DNA from: Paenibacillus radicis (ex Xue et al. 2023)
GTDB lineage: Bacteria > Bacillota > Bacilli > Paenibacillales > NBRC-103111
Direction: 5' to 3'
Assembly (NCBI RefSeq): GCF_024722015.1
Contig: NZ_JANQBD010000050.1
Span: forward strand, 1-37,978
Length of the DNA stretch: 37,978 nucleotides
Both the position numbers and the translations under genes were made by a program. The notes beneath the pieces are model-generated. The model made no database searches. It was not told the origin of the DNA and was given only the letters and a program-made list of their open reading frames with translations. Below are positions 8,763 through 15,940 of the stretch, one piece after another; within the stretch, counting starts at the first letter, position 1; each line of letters starts with the position of its first letter.

Positions 8763-9545
8763 ATGGCTTATACACGGAACCCGGGAGCGAGCTATGAGTT
8801 GTATCCTTTAGGAGAACAGGCTGTTGTTATTCGCTGGGAAGGCGGTATTGATGACCAAACCCGGAGACTTATAGACCATTGTCTAGAAAGCTTGGAGAGG
8901 CATCGGTTCCCTGAACTCATAGAATGGGTTGCAGCTTATCGGACTGTGACCGTCTATTATGATCCTGTTGCATTATATTTGAAATCTGCTCGTGGCTATG
9001 ACCCGAATGAGAATATGACCCCATATGAGCTGGTTTGCCGCTGGATACATTATTGTTTGCGAGAGCAGCAGCCCGGGGATGTCGGCGAGGATAGTCTGGA
9101 AAGTAGAGCAATTGAGCCTGCTGCCCGTATTAAGACCGTACCGGTTTGTTTCGGTGGAGTTCACGGGCCGGATTTGGGCGAGGTAGCGCTTCATACAGGC
9201 TTGCGGCCGGAAGAAGTTGTAGAGCTGTATTGCTCAACTACTTATTTGGTACATATGATAGGCTTCGTCCCAGGCTTTCCGTATCTGGGAGGCTTGCCTC
9301 AGCGTCTGCAGACGCCACGACGCGGCTTTCCACGGGGAGAAATACCTGCAGGCTCTGTAGGCATAGCCGGTGAGCAAACGGGGATTTACCCATTGGCTAC
9401 TCCTGGAGGCTGGCAGTTGATTGGACGGACGCCCATGACGTTATTTGACCCTGCTCTTTCTCAGCCGTCGCTGTTTAGTGCTGGAGATTATGTCAGGTTC
9501 AAGCCAATATCGGTAGCCGAATTTGACGCAGCAGTCCAAAGATAA
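8763..9545 (+). CDS. pxpB: 5-oxoprolinase subunit B (KipI family)
   Basis: The start at 8763 is chosen because GGAGG lies five bases before it; ATGs at 8742 and 8751 are possible but poorly supported. The 260-residue protein carries the KipI/PxpB core: YPLGEQAVVIRW at the N terminus, then IGFVPGFPYLGGLP, RTPMTLFDP-like and GDYVRF near the end. PxpB works with PxpC and PxpA in ATP-dependent cleavage of 5-oxoproline to glutamate. In Bacillus subtilis the homologue KipI also inhibits the sporulation kinase KinA. The middle segment around residues 80-125 is longer and more acidic than usual. pxpC follows after about 160 bp. Confidence 0.9.
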   Translation: MAYTRNPGASYELYPLGEQAVVIRWEGGIDDQTRRLIDHCLESLERHRFPELIEWVAAYRTVTVYYDPVALYLKSARGYDPNENMTPYELVCRWIHYCLREQQPGDVGEDSLESRAIEPAARIKTVPVCFGGVHGPDLGEVALHTGLRPEEVVELYCSTTYLVHMIGFVPGFPYLGGLPQRLQTPRRGFPRGEIPAGSVGIAGEQTGIYPLATPGGWQLIGRTPMTLFDPALSQPSLFSAGDYVRFKPISVAEFDAAVQR

Positions 9546-9706
9546 TTTGGATGCAAAACCTTACGGGAGTGTCGGACTTATATAGGATGACTGCGAGATT
9601 CGATATGAATAAGCTTCCTGAGATACTTTGTGATCAACAGGGAGCTTAGGTTGCAGGAATGTTTAAGGCTACATAAACCTTAAGGCTAAGGATGGAGGAT
9701 TATGCG

Positions 9707-10720
9707 GTGACCATTGAAGTCATTAAGCCGGGGCTGTTCACTACGGTACAAGACGGGGGGAGGTTTGGCTACCGCGGTATCGGTGTCGTCACAAGCGGTG
9801 CTATGGACAGGTTCGCTTTGCAGGCAGCGAACCTGCTGGTAGGCAACGAGCCAGGTGCAGCTGTGCTCGAGATGACCCTCACGGGCGCGTCGCTCGAGTT
9901 CCACGACGACGCGCTCGTTTCGTTATGCGGCGCGGATATGGACGCGCGCGATGAAGAAGGGCCGCTGCTGCCCGGCTGGCGGCCTGTGCTCGTGCGCGGC
10001 GGTACCGCGCTGCGCCTCGGCCACACGCGCCGCGGTGCGCGCGCGTGCCTCGCCGTGGCGGGCGGCATCGCCGTGCCCGCTGTGCTGGCGAGCCGCAGCA
10101 CGCACGTGCGCTCGCGCCTTGGCGGCCTCGCAGGCCGGGCACTGCAGCCGGGTGACCGGCTGCAGGTCGGCCCGCCTGCGGCGGCCGCTGCCGCGCTAGC
10201 CGCGCGCTTGGCCGCGGCTGCGCCAGGGGCGCAGATCGCCCCGGCTGCGTGGGCGATCACGCCAAAGGCACGCCCGCCGTATGCGGAGCATCCGGTGGTG
10301 CGCGTGACCCGCGGGCGTGAAGCAGAAAGCTTTGCAGGCGGGAGCCTGCAAAGCTTTCTGTCCACGCCCTACCGTGTAACCCCACAGTCGGATCGCATGG
10401 GCTACCGACTGAACGGCGAGCGTCTTCTCCTATCCGAGCCGCTCGAAATGATATCCGAATCCGTGACTATGGGCACGGTTCAGGTTCCGCCGGACGGTCA
10501 GCCTATTATTCTGATGGCTGACGCACAAACGACTGGCGGGTATCCCCGTATGGCTCAGGTAGCGGCGGTTGATCTGCCAGTTCTCGCTCAAATGCGGCCT
10601 GGAAGCATGCTGCGCTTCCGAGAAATATCACTTGCTGCTGCCCAGGCACTGTATATTCAACAGCAGCTGGAGCTGCGGGAGCTCGCCGCCGCTATCAGCT
10701 TAAAAATCGCCGGTTCATGA
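9707..10720 (+). CDS. pxpC: 5-oxoprolinase subunit C (KipA family, biotin-dependent-carboxylase-like)
   Basis: GTG at 9707 is preferred: GGAGG lies eight bases upstream, and VTIEVIKPGLFTTVQD matches how the family starts. ATG at 9692 would add five residues. The product is 337 residues, normal for KipA/PxpC. Visible motifs are TVQDGGRFGYRGIGV, SGAMDRFALQAANLLVGN, CGADM, AVAGGI, SDRMGYRLNG and ADAQTTGGYPRMAQV. It pairs with PxpB to form the ATP-using 5-oxoprolinase with PxpA. Codons from about 9850 to 10320 are extremely GC-rich and the encoded stretch is Ala-rich, unlike both ends. A perfect 17-bp hairpin sits inside the gene at 10323-10360 without breaking the frame. Confidence 0.9.
   Translation: MTIEVIKPGLFTTVQDGGRFGYRGIGVVTSGAMDRFALQAANLLVGNEPGAAVLEMTLTGASLEFHDDALVSLCGADMDARDEEGPLLPGWRPVLVRGGTALRLGHTRRGARACLAVAGGIAVPAVLASRSTHVRSRLGGLAGRALQPGDRLQVGPPAAAAAALAARLAAAAPGAQIAPAAWAITPKARPPYAEHPVVRVTRGREAESFAGGSLQSFLSTPYRVTPQSDRMGYRLNGERLLLSEPLEMISESVTMGTVQVPPDGQPIILMADAQTTGGYPRMAQVAAVDLPVLAQMRPGSMLRFREISLAAAQALYIQQQLELRELAAAISLKIAGS
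9850..10322. other. Very GC-rich patch inside pxpC
   Basis: Base composition changes abruptly within one gene. For example, 10021-10080 has 51 of 60 bases G or C, and 10141-10200 has 48 of 60, whereas the 5' and 3' parts of the same gene look like the rest of the window. The frame stays open, and long open frames appear in other frames as a by-product. The encoded segment is rich in Ala, Arg and Gly. Confidence 0.85.
10323..10360. repeat. Perfect 17-bp hairpin within pxpC coding sequence
   Basis: CAGAAAGCTTTGCAGGC at 10323-10339 is exactly complementary to 10344-10360, with loop GGGA. It encodes residues around EAESFAGGSLQSFL and lies at the right edge of the GC-rich patch. Such a long perfect stem is rare inside a coding region. 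Confidence 0.9.
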
Positions 10721-10811
10721 GTGGCTGTTCAAAAGACCCTTGTTTGGAGAAAACGAATATAATTATTTTTTAGCTTGAATTAGGGGCTGGATTTATGTGT
10801 TAATAGTAGTG

Positions 10812-10825
10812 TAGCTGGCCAGCTA
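10812..10825. promoter_or_regulatory. Perfect palindrome upstream of a tiny ORF
   Basis: TAGCTGGCCAGCTA is a 14-bp perfect palindrome between the pxpC stop and a short ORF with a strong ribosome binding site. It could be an operator or a short RNA stem. No regulator is identified. Confidence 0.4.
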
Positions 10826-10857
10826 ACGATTTAACGGAAAGGAGTGATCGTGAACGA

Positions 10858-10890
10858 TGATTACAATACTTGAGGTGGTCTCTGCGTAAG
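10858..10890 (+). CDS. Possible 10-aa leader peptide
   Basis: AAAGGAG lies ahead of ATG, and the frame encodes only MITILEVVSA before TAA. A GTG eight bases upstream in another frame is an alternative start. The stop lies inside a CTCTGC-GTAA-GCAGAG stem, and a terminator follows at 10911. This is the arrangement of a leader peptide with an attenuator, but no downstream target is obvious. Confidence 0.3.
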
Positions 10891-10910
10891 CAGAGGCTCC
10901 ATAACAAACG

Positions 10911-10940
10911 GGGAGGCTTTACTAGCCTCCCTCTATTTCT
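10911..10940 (+). terminator. Terminator-like hairpin after pxpC / tiny ORF
   Basis: GGGAGGCT and AGCCTCCC form an 8-bp perfect stem with a short TTTACT-type loop, followed by CTATTTCTT. An upstream CTCTGC/GCAGAG stem at 10879-10895 lies 15 bases before it. It ends pxpC-side transcription or attenuates it. Confidence 0.65.
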
Positions 10941-10958
10941 TAAAAGACAATTCGGTCA

Positions 10959-10988
10959 TGGACATTAAACATATACATAAGGTATAAT
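10959..10988 (+). promoter_or_regulatory. SigA-type promoter for a tiny ORF unit
   Basis: TGGACA and a perfect TATAAT are spaced by 18 bases. They lie just after the preceding terminator and about 50 bases before the tiny ORF at 11037. Confidence 0.6.
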
Positions 10989-11036
10989 AAGGAAGTATTT
11001 GGAATCATGAAACTAAGACGAAAGGAGTGGCGTTCG

Positions 11037-11081
11037 ATGTATGAAGGCACATTTACCAATAAAGGGTTTTGTGACAATTGA
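11037..11081 (+). CDS. Possible 14-aa peptide with its own promoter and terminator
   Basis: CGAAAGGAG is followed by ATG and a frame encoding MYEGTFTNKGFCDN. A consensus-like promoter lies at 10959-10988 and a terminator at 11153-11178, so promoter, ribosome binding site, peptide and terminator form a unit of about 200 bp. It may be a small regulatory RNA or a real micropeptide. It resembles no family I know. Confidence 0.35.
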   Translation: MYEGTFTNKGFCDN

Positions 11082-11152
11082 ATAAGCATTTTCTCCATCA
11101 CCGTCACCTGACGTCATTGACATGAACCATAATATATAATATGGAACCCAGG

Positions 11153-11178
11153 CACGATACGGCAGATCGTGTTTTTTT
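11153..11178 (+). terminator. Terminator of the 11.0-kb small transcript
   Basis: CACGAT and ATCGTG flank a 7-base loop and are followed directly by a run of seven T. This is a compact rho-independent terminator with no larger gene upstream. Confidence 0.75.
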
Positions 11179-11272
11179 GTTTTCATGTGTGACCCTACAT
11201 GCTGACGATCCAAGCTTGATCGATTATGACTTGCTTTTGTTAGCTTACTAACTACCTTCAGGAGGTGTGAAG

Positions 11273-11374
11273 ATGAAAATGCTTATCTCTTTCACGGCGG
11301 CGCTTGCAACTAAAGCACGGAAGGAGGATTTCATCGATGGGGTACAAAAACGGAAAGGATATTCTTCCCGCTAG
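11273..11374 (+). CDS. Possible 33-aa upstream ORF overlapping the CD3324-type gene
   Basis: CAGGAGGTGTGAAG precedes an ATG, a ribosome binding site as strong as any in the window. The frame encodes 33 residues and overlaps the first 38 bases of the next gene in another frame. It starts with a short hydrophobic stretch. It may be a translated leader that couples or represses translation of the downstream gene, or a decayed gene start. Confidence 0.3.
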   Translation: MKMLISFTAALATKARKEDFIDGVQKRKGYSSR

Positions 11375-11624
11375 CCTGCTTAAGCAATTGCAGGATTATA
11401 TTTCGGGAGAGATTATCTATATTCCCAAAAAAGAACAAACTCGTGCAGGCTGGGGAGAAAATAATGGCACTCGCCAGACGATTCAGCGGCGCAATACCGA
11501 AATATACCGGCTCTATGAGAACGGTTCGACCGTTCCGGAGCTGATACAAAAATATCATTTGTCCGAAGACAGCATTCGCAAAATTATTGTAAAGACTCGC
11601 GGCATGGCTGTGCATCAGCACTAG
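11337..11624 (+). CDS. CD3324-family helix-turn-helix protein
   Basis: This is a 95-residue protein. GGAAGGAGG ends nine bases before the ATG at 11337, so this start is preferred over one 33 bases earlier. The N terminus GYKNGKDILPASLLKQLQDYISGEIIYIP and the C-terminal helix-turn-helix with STVPELIQKYHLSEDSIRKII match the small CD3324-type proteins common in Firmicutes. Their function is not established; the layout suggests a compact DNA-binding or phage-regulator-like protein. It interrupts the pxp cluster and may be transcribed separately. Confidence 0.75.
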   Translation: MGYKNGKDILPASLLKQLQDYISGEIIYIPKKEQTRAGWGENNGTRQTIQRRNTEIYRLYENGSTVPELIQKYHLSEDSIRKIIVKTRGMAVHQH

Positions 11625-11674
11625 CCGGAGCTGCACGAACGCAGCTGACCAATATGCCGGATTTCCATACACCT

Positions 11675-11699
11675 GAAAAAAGCCGGAAGGCTTTTTTTC
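11675..11699 (+). terminator. Terminator after CD3324-type gene
   Basis: AAAAAAGCC and GGCTTTTTTT pair around GGAA. The T-run is part of the stem and tail, about 50 bases after the stop codon. Confidence 0.75.
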
Positions 11700-11862
11700 G
11701 TTGAGTAGATAATATAAGTTTATACTTGGATAACGGAACGAGTTCTTCCGCAAAACGTAAATTGTACATCGAGGACGCGTTTATCCGTTTATCCTTGGTT
11801 ATGTAGTTCCCTTGGTCAAGCAAGGCATAAGGGGACTGGTCAAGCTTTAGAGGGGGGAAATA

Positions 11863-12615
11863 ATGAGCAGCATCGATTTGAATTGTGATATGGGTGAAAG
11901 CTTCGGAGCCTATCAGCTTGGGCAGGATGAGGCGTTAATGAAGCATATTACTTCTGCGAATATTGCTTGCGGCTATCATGCAGGGGACCCCGCTGTCATG
12001 CGTCGAACCGTGCGCAAATGCCTCGACAATGGAGTTGCCATTGGCGCGCATCCCGGACTGCCTGATTTGTCCGGGTTTGGCAGACGTGCCATGCAAGTAA
12101 CGGCAGAAGAAGCTTACGAAATGACTGTGTACCAAATTGGTGCATTATGGGGATTCGTACGTGCCGAAGGCTCTGTTCTTCAGCATGTGAAGCCGCATGG
12201 TGCCCTTTACAATATGGCGTCAGTTGATGCTGCCTTGTCGGAGGCTATTGCGGAAGCTGTGTATCGCATTGATCCGGAGCTGATACTCTTCGGCTTGGCA
12301 GGCAGTGAGCTGGTTAAGGCTGGGAGTAGAATAGGGCTTCGGGTCGCAGGAGAGGTTTTTGCTGACCGGACGTATCGTGCGGATGGAACCTTGACGCCGC
12401 GAACCGAGCCGCATGCCCTGCTGCATGATGCAGACGCTGCTGCCGATCAAGTGATTGGAATGGTGAACGGTGGCAATCATCAGGGTAGCCGTGAGTTTTG
12501 GATGGCTGATACGGTTTGCATCCATGGAGACGGACCGCATGCATTGCAGTTTGCTGTAAAGATCCGCAAAAGACTGGAGCTGGCCGGTATTGCTGTACGT
12601 GCGCTTAAGATTTAG
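11863..12615 (+). CDS. pxpA: 5-oxoprolinase subunit A (LamB/YcsF family)
   Basis: This 250-residue protein shows the full LamB/YcsF pattern: IDLNCDMGESFG at the N terminus, TSANIACGYHAGDP, IGAHPGLPDLSGFGRR, HVKPHGALYN, EVFADRTY, and CIHGDGPHAL near the end. PxpA is the subunit that, with PxpBC, hydrolyses 5-oxoproline to glutamate using ATP in the cytosol. AGGGGGG precedes the ATG by six bases. It is separated from pxpBC by about 1.1 kb of inserted material and followed after 37 bp by a GGCT-like gene, suggesting a separate second transcript for the same pathway. Confidence 0.93.
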   Translation: MSSIDLNCDMGESFGAYQLGQDEALMKHITSANIACGYHAGDPAVMRRTVRKCLDNGVAIGAHPGLPDLSGFGRRAMQVTAEEAYEMTVYQIGALWGFVRAEGSVLQHVKPHGALYNMASVDAALSEAIAEAVYRIDPELILFGLAGSELVKAGSRIGLRVAGEVFADRTYRADGTLTPRTEPHALLHDADAAADQVIGMVNGGNHQGSREFWMADTVCIHGDGPHALQFAVKIRKRLELAGIAVRALKI

Positions 12616-12652
12616 ATAAGGGTGTTATCCGCTGAAATAAGGAGTTATTCCG

Positions 12653-13030
12653 ATGATATCAGTGTTTGTGTATGGCACTTTGCTTGTAGGAGAATCTAAT
12701 CATGATGTTGTAGCTCCTCATTTGCTTGAAGTTGAGGCCGGGGCTGTGCTGGGAGAACTCTATGACTGTGGTTCTTATCCGGCTGTGGTAATAGGCGGAG
12801 GATCACATGTAGTCCGTGGCGAATGGCTTACGGTTACTGAGGAAGGCTTGTCTGCTATGGATGTGCTTGAGGAATATTATGGCCCTGGAGCTGACAACGA
12901 CTATGAAAGAGTGTGGGTTCATGACGTTTTTACCAAAAGGGAAGGCTGGATATACGTTTGGTTAGAGCCTCGAGGCAATGACAGAATAAAAGAGGGCTCT
13001 TGGAGAGCCTATAACAAAAAAGAGAGCTAA
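12653..13030 (+). CDS. Gamma-glutamylcyclotransferase-like (AIG2/GGCT) protein
   Basis: This 125-residue protein has the GGCT-fold hallmark VFVYGTLL at residues 4-11, which forms the phosphate-loop-like binding turn, then GELYDCGSYPAVV, and a Glu in MDVLEEYYG as the likely catalytic acid/base. GGCT enzymes convert gamma-glutamyl amino acids or amines to 5-oxoproline and the free amine. AAGGAG precedes the ATG. It lies 37 bp after pxpA, whose complex consumes 5-oxoproline, which strongly supports this substrate class. The exact gamma-glutamyl donor is unknown. Confidence 0.85.
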   Translation: MISVFVYGTLLVGESNHDVVAPHLLEVEAGAVLGELYDCGSYPAVVIGGGSHVVRGEWLTVTEEGLSAMDVLEEYYGPGADNDYERVWVHDVFTKREGWIYVWLEPRGNDRIKEGSWRAYNKKES

Positions 13031-13053
13031 GGGTATCTCCTTAAGCTCTCTTT
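13019..13053. terminator. Bidirectional terminator between GGCT-like and unknown gene
   Basis: AGAGAGCTAAGG pairs with CCTTAAGCTCTCT around GTATCT, with A-runs on the left and TTT on the right. The stem contains the end of both converging reading frames, so each gene's last codons are part of the terminator. Confidence 0.75.
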
Positions 13054-13424
13054 CTGGTAGAACTCCAGTCTTCTTTTTCTGATTTCTTAATAATCTCTGT
13101 CATACGGATAGCTAGTCCATGGGCGTCTTCTTCACTAAATGTGCTTTTGATATCATCGTACGAGACATTGTCTTGAAATATTTTACGAGAAACGTTGGAG
13201 TCCTTATACCAAGCTTCGGTAATGGCGAAGTGTCCTTCTTTCTTTAGCCATATCTCATGATAATACTGCTCTTCTTCATTGCGCAGTTTCATGGACATAT
13301 AGTAAGCCGACATAGGAATTCGGGGGTCTGAAATTCGTTGACTATAAACAGAACCTGAAGATACCGGTTGCCCGAAGGAGATATATTTCGACACTTTTTT
13401 TATAAGATGGTCAATATTGTCCAT
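13041..13424 (-). CDS. Conserved-looking hypothetical protein, 127 aa
   Basis: I do not recognise this family. The product is soluble and charged, with no signal peptide. Aromatic and charged residues alternate in the middle (YYHEIWLKKEGHFAITEAWYKDS) and the C terminus is basic. GGAGAG lies ahead of the ATG at 13424. It stands alone, converging on the GGCT-like gene and divergent from the response regulator gene, with which it shares a 212-bp AT-rich upstream region. Confidence 0.6.
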   Translation of the reverse strand: MDNIDHLIKKVSKYISFGQPVSSGSVYSQRISDPRIPMSAYYMSMKLRNEEEQYYHEIWLKKEGHFAITEAWYKDSNVSRKIFQDNVSYDDIKSTFSEEDAHGLAIRMTEIIKKSEKEDWSSTRKRA

Positions 13425-13636
13425 AAAGCTCTCTCCTTTTATAGTTCAAAGTATCCAATAAAGGTTAAGTTTTAATCAAATAAACCTGTCTTTATATAAT
13501 ACCATAGTTCGTATTACTTATAAATAAGTATTTTTTCCTGAATATAAGAACCTTGTGTGAAATATTCCAACAAAATTTGCGAGTAAAATGATATAATAAA
13601 ACAAAAATTTGAGGCGAAATTTGGGGAGATCCGAAG

Positions 13637-14017
13637 ATGGGGAATTACAAAATTTTATTAGCTGATGATGAGTTGGCTTTGCGGTTTTTATTGACTGAAA
13701 CCCTTGCAGATGAAGGGTATGAGATTACAGAGTCGGAGGATGGGAAAGAAGCGCTCGGATACATTCAACGGGAAAGATATGATCTGATTATTCTTGATTA
13801 TATGATGCCTGAATTGACTGGTGTTGAGGTATGCGAGTGGCTGCGTAACCATGAAAATCCGAATCAAACGGCTCCTGTCATCCTATTGACTGCCAAAGCG
13901 CTGGAGAAGGATCGTGAACGTGCGAGTGCTGCGGGAGTTAGTACATATATTGTAAAACCCTTCAGCCCCTTGCAATTGGTTGACACCGTCCAACAATTAA
14001 TCGAAAGCAGACAGTGA
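13637..14017 (+). CDS. Single-domain response regulator (CheY-like)
   Basis: This 126-residue protein consists only of a receiver domain. Acidic pocket D10-D11, phosphoacceptor D54 in LIILDYMMP, the Thr in LLTAKA and K107 in IVKPFS are all present. There is no output domain. GGGGAG lies ahead of the ATG. The next gene, 56 bp downstream, encodes an HPt-REC-GGDEF-REC protein, so this receiver probably takes part in a phosphorelay with that HPt domain. No partner histidine kinase is in the window. Confidence 0.9.
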   Translation: MGNYKILLADDELALRFLLTETLADEGYEITESEDGKEALGYIQRERYDLIILDYMMPELTGVEVCEWLRNHENPNQTAPVILLTAKALEKDRERASAAGVSTYIVKPFSPLQLVDTVQQLIESRQ

Positions 14018-14073
14018 GCCGCCTGTTTAAGAGCATACAAATCGAAATCGAAAACGACTGGAAGTGAACAGCT

Positions 14074-15810
14074 TTGCGGCACACAACTCAAGAAGAACGG
14101 ATACAAAAAGAAGCAAGATTGATGAAAGAAGGACGAAAGCGTTATGTGGTAGAGCTTCGCAAACAGTTGGACAGGCTTCGAGAGCTGTTTGCTGCTACAG
14201 ACGAGAACATTACTTTCGATACAGCTCTCCAGATTTACCGGCTGGTACATACTTTAAAAGGCAGCGCGCCGATGTTCGGATTTGTACGGATCGGAGATAT
14301 TGCAGAAAAGCTTGTTCAGCAATGGGAATGGGCGCAGGGGCAAGAGACGCTATCCAGCACCGATACGTCCGTAATAGTTGGGTTTCAATCAACTGTTTCG
14401 GAAGGAGCTGTATGGTTGCAGCAGCTTGTGATGGAATTGGATGTTTACTCCCAGGAATTGGATTTGGATGATAAACAGGACCAGAAACTATTGCAAGGCT
14501 CTGCCGTTGCTCATGGCAGCCGTCTCCTGGTAATAGATGATGATGAGGTACTTCGCTCTTACCTTGTCCGTCGTCTTACTCTGGAAGGTTATATTGTAGA
14601 TGATGCAAGAGATGTAGCTGGCGCCCAAAGGCTGCTGCGAGAATTCACTTATGATCTCATTACTATAGATTTGATGATGCATCCACAATCAGGCTATGAA
14701 CTGTTCGAATTTGTGAAAGAGGATCCTACCTTAAAATGGGTGCCGCTTGTGGTGCTTTCCGGACGCAGCGATATCAATGATAAGGTTCGTTGTTTTTATT
14801 TGGGTGCGGATGATTATATAACCAAGCCCTTCCAGTATGAAGAATTAAGCGCACGAATATATGGCCTGTTAAAACGGACGAAAAATTTTGAGCAAATGGC
14901 ATTTCGCGATCCGTTGACCGGTGCCTATAACCGACGCTACTTCGATCATCAAATTTTGGCTGAGCTGCAGCGTATTCAACGTTATCCATCGCCCATTTCG
15001 TTAGCGTTTATCGATATTGACCGGTTTAAATCAATCAATGATACGCATGGGCATCATATCGGAGATATTGTGCTTCAGGGATTAGCGCATTTGCTTCAAA
15101 ATCATTTGCGGGAAACCGATTTACTCGCGCGTTTCGGCGGTGAAGAGTTTGTTATTGTGCTTCCAGGAGTGACGGGAGTGGATGCGAGAAAAGTAATGGA
15201 AACTATGCTGCAGCATACCCATGCAGGTCCAGTTGCCCAATATGAAGGCCAAGCCTTCCACATTACCTTCTCGGCCGGAGTTTGCGAATGGTCCGAAGGC
15301 ATGTCGGTAGCTGAGTGGATTAGACGAGCCGATGATGCTATGTACTCCGCTAAGCAAAGCGGGAGAGATCGTGTTCTATTGTACGCGGATGATATGTCGG
15401 CCGCGCTTACTGAAGCTTCGGCTGGGGTGGAGACACGCAAGAAGACAGTACTGATAGCTGATGATGACCGAATCCTGCGTTCGATTCTAGTTTCCAAGCT
15501 GCAGCATCTCCCGGTTCAATTCATTGAGGCGGTTGACGGGGAAGAAGCCTACACCATTATTAAAGCGCAGCCCGTGGATTTATGTATATTAGACGGCGTA
15601 ATGCCAAGGCTGGACGGATTTGGAATGTTGAATCGATTAAAGCAGGAAGAAGCAATGCCGGAAGAGCTTCAAATTCTGATGCTTTCGGGTCGCAGCCGTG
15701 ATGAAGATATGTCCAGAGGCCAGCAGCTAGGTGTTAATGCTTATATGCATAAGCCGTTTTCAATGGTTGAACTGGAATTCAAGGTGAAGCAAATGCTGGA
15801 GCTTACATAA
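14074..15810 (+). CDS. HPt-REC-GGDEF-REC diguanylate cyclase
   Basis: This 578-residue multidomain signalling protein starts with TTG at 14074, with GGAAG eight bases upstream. ATG at 14122 is an alternative that keeps all domains. Domain order: HPt domain with phosphotransfer His59 (HTLKGSA); receiver 1, about 150-267, with D199 and K251; GGDEF domain, about 280-440, with active GGEEF at 355-359 and an intact I-site RETD five residues before it; receiver 2, about 449-575, with LDGVMP and HKPFS. It should make cyclic di-GMP under phosphorelay control and be product-inhibited. There is no membrane segment. It probably works with the upstream single receiver. Confidence 0.92.
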   Translation: MRHTTQEERIQKEARLMKEGRKRYVVELRKQLDRLRELFAATDENITFDTALQIYRLVHTLKGSAPMFGFVRIGDIAEKLVQQWEWAQGQETLSSTDTSVIVGFQSTVSEGAVWLQQLVMELDVYSQELDLDDKQDQKLLQGSAVAHGSRLLVIDDDEVLRSYLVRRLTLEGYIVDDARDVAGAQRLLREFTYDLITIDLMMHPQSGYELFEFVKEDPTLKWVPLVVLSGRSDINDKVRCFYLGADDYITKPFQYEELSARIYGLLKRTKNFEQMAFRDPLTGAYNRRYFDHQILAELQRIQRYPSPISLAFIDIDRFKSINDTHGHHIGDIVLQGLAHLLQNHLRETDLLARFGGEEFVIVLPGVTGVDARKVMETMLQHTHAGPVAQYEGQAFHITFSAGVCEWSEGMSVAEWIRRADDAMYSAKQSGRDRVLLYADDMSAALTEASAGVETRKKTVLIADDDRILRSILVSKLQHLPVQFIEAVDGEEAYTIIKAQPVDLCILDGVMPRLDGFGMLNRLKQEEAMPEELQILMLSGRSRDEDMSRGQQLGVNAYMHKPFSMVELEFKVKQMLELT

Positions 15811-15862
15811 CTTTGCTTATGCTTTTTAGAAGAGAAGCATCCATGCATTTATCAGCACATAT

Positions 15863-15910
15863 AAAAAGAGCACTTCGTACCATTTAATGGTCCCGAGATG
15901 CTCTTTTTTC
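15863..15910. terminator. Bidirectional terminator, GGDEF gene / stalk-domain gene
   Basis: AAAAAGAGCA pairs perfectly with TGCTCTTTTT, with an inner ACCATT/AATGGT stem. It lies between two converging genes and has a T-run on each strand. Confidence 0.85.
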
Positions 15911-15940
15911 ATGTATTATTTTCTATGCAATCGGATTAAT

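Noticed and set aside
9769..10365. Long minus-strand frame of 198 codons opposite pxpC
   Set aside because: High GC removes stop codons in every frame; the plus-strand frame has clear PxpC motifs and a ribosome binding site.
8763..10720. Calling pxpB and pxpC a KinA-inhibitor pair (kipI, kipA)
   Set aside because: With pxpA and a GGCT-like gene in the same cluster, 5-oxoprolinase is the better primary function; kinase inhibition remains only a side possibility.
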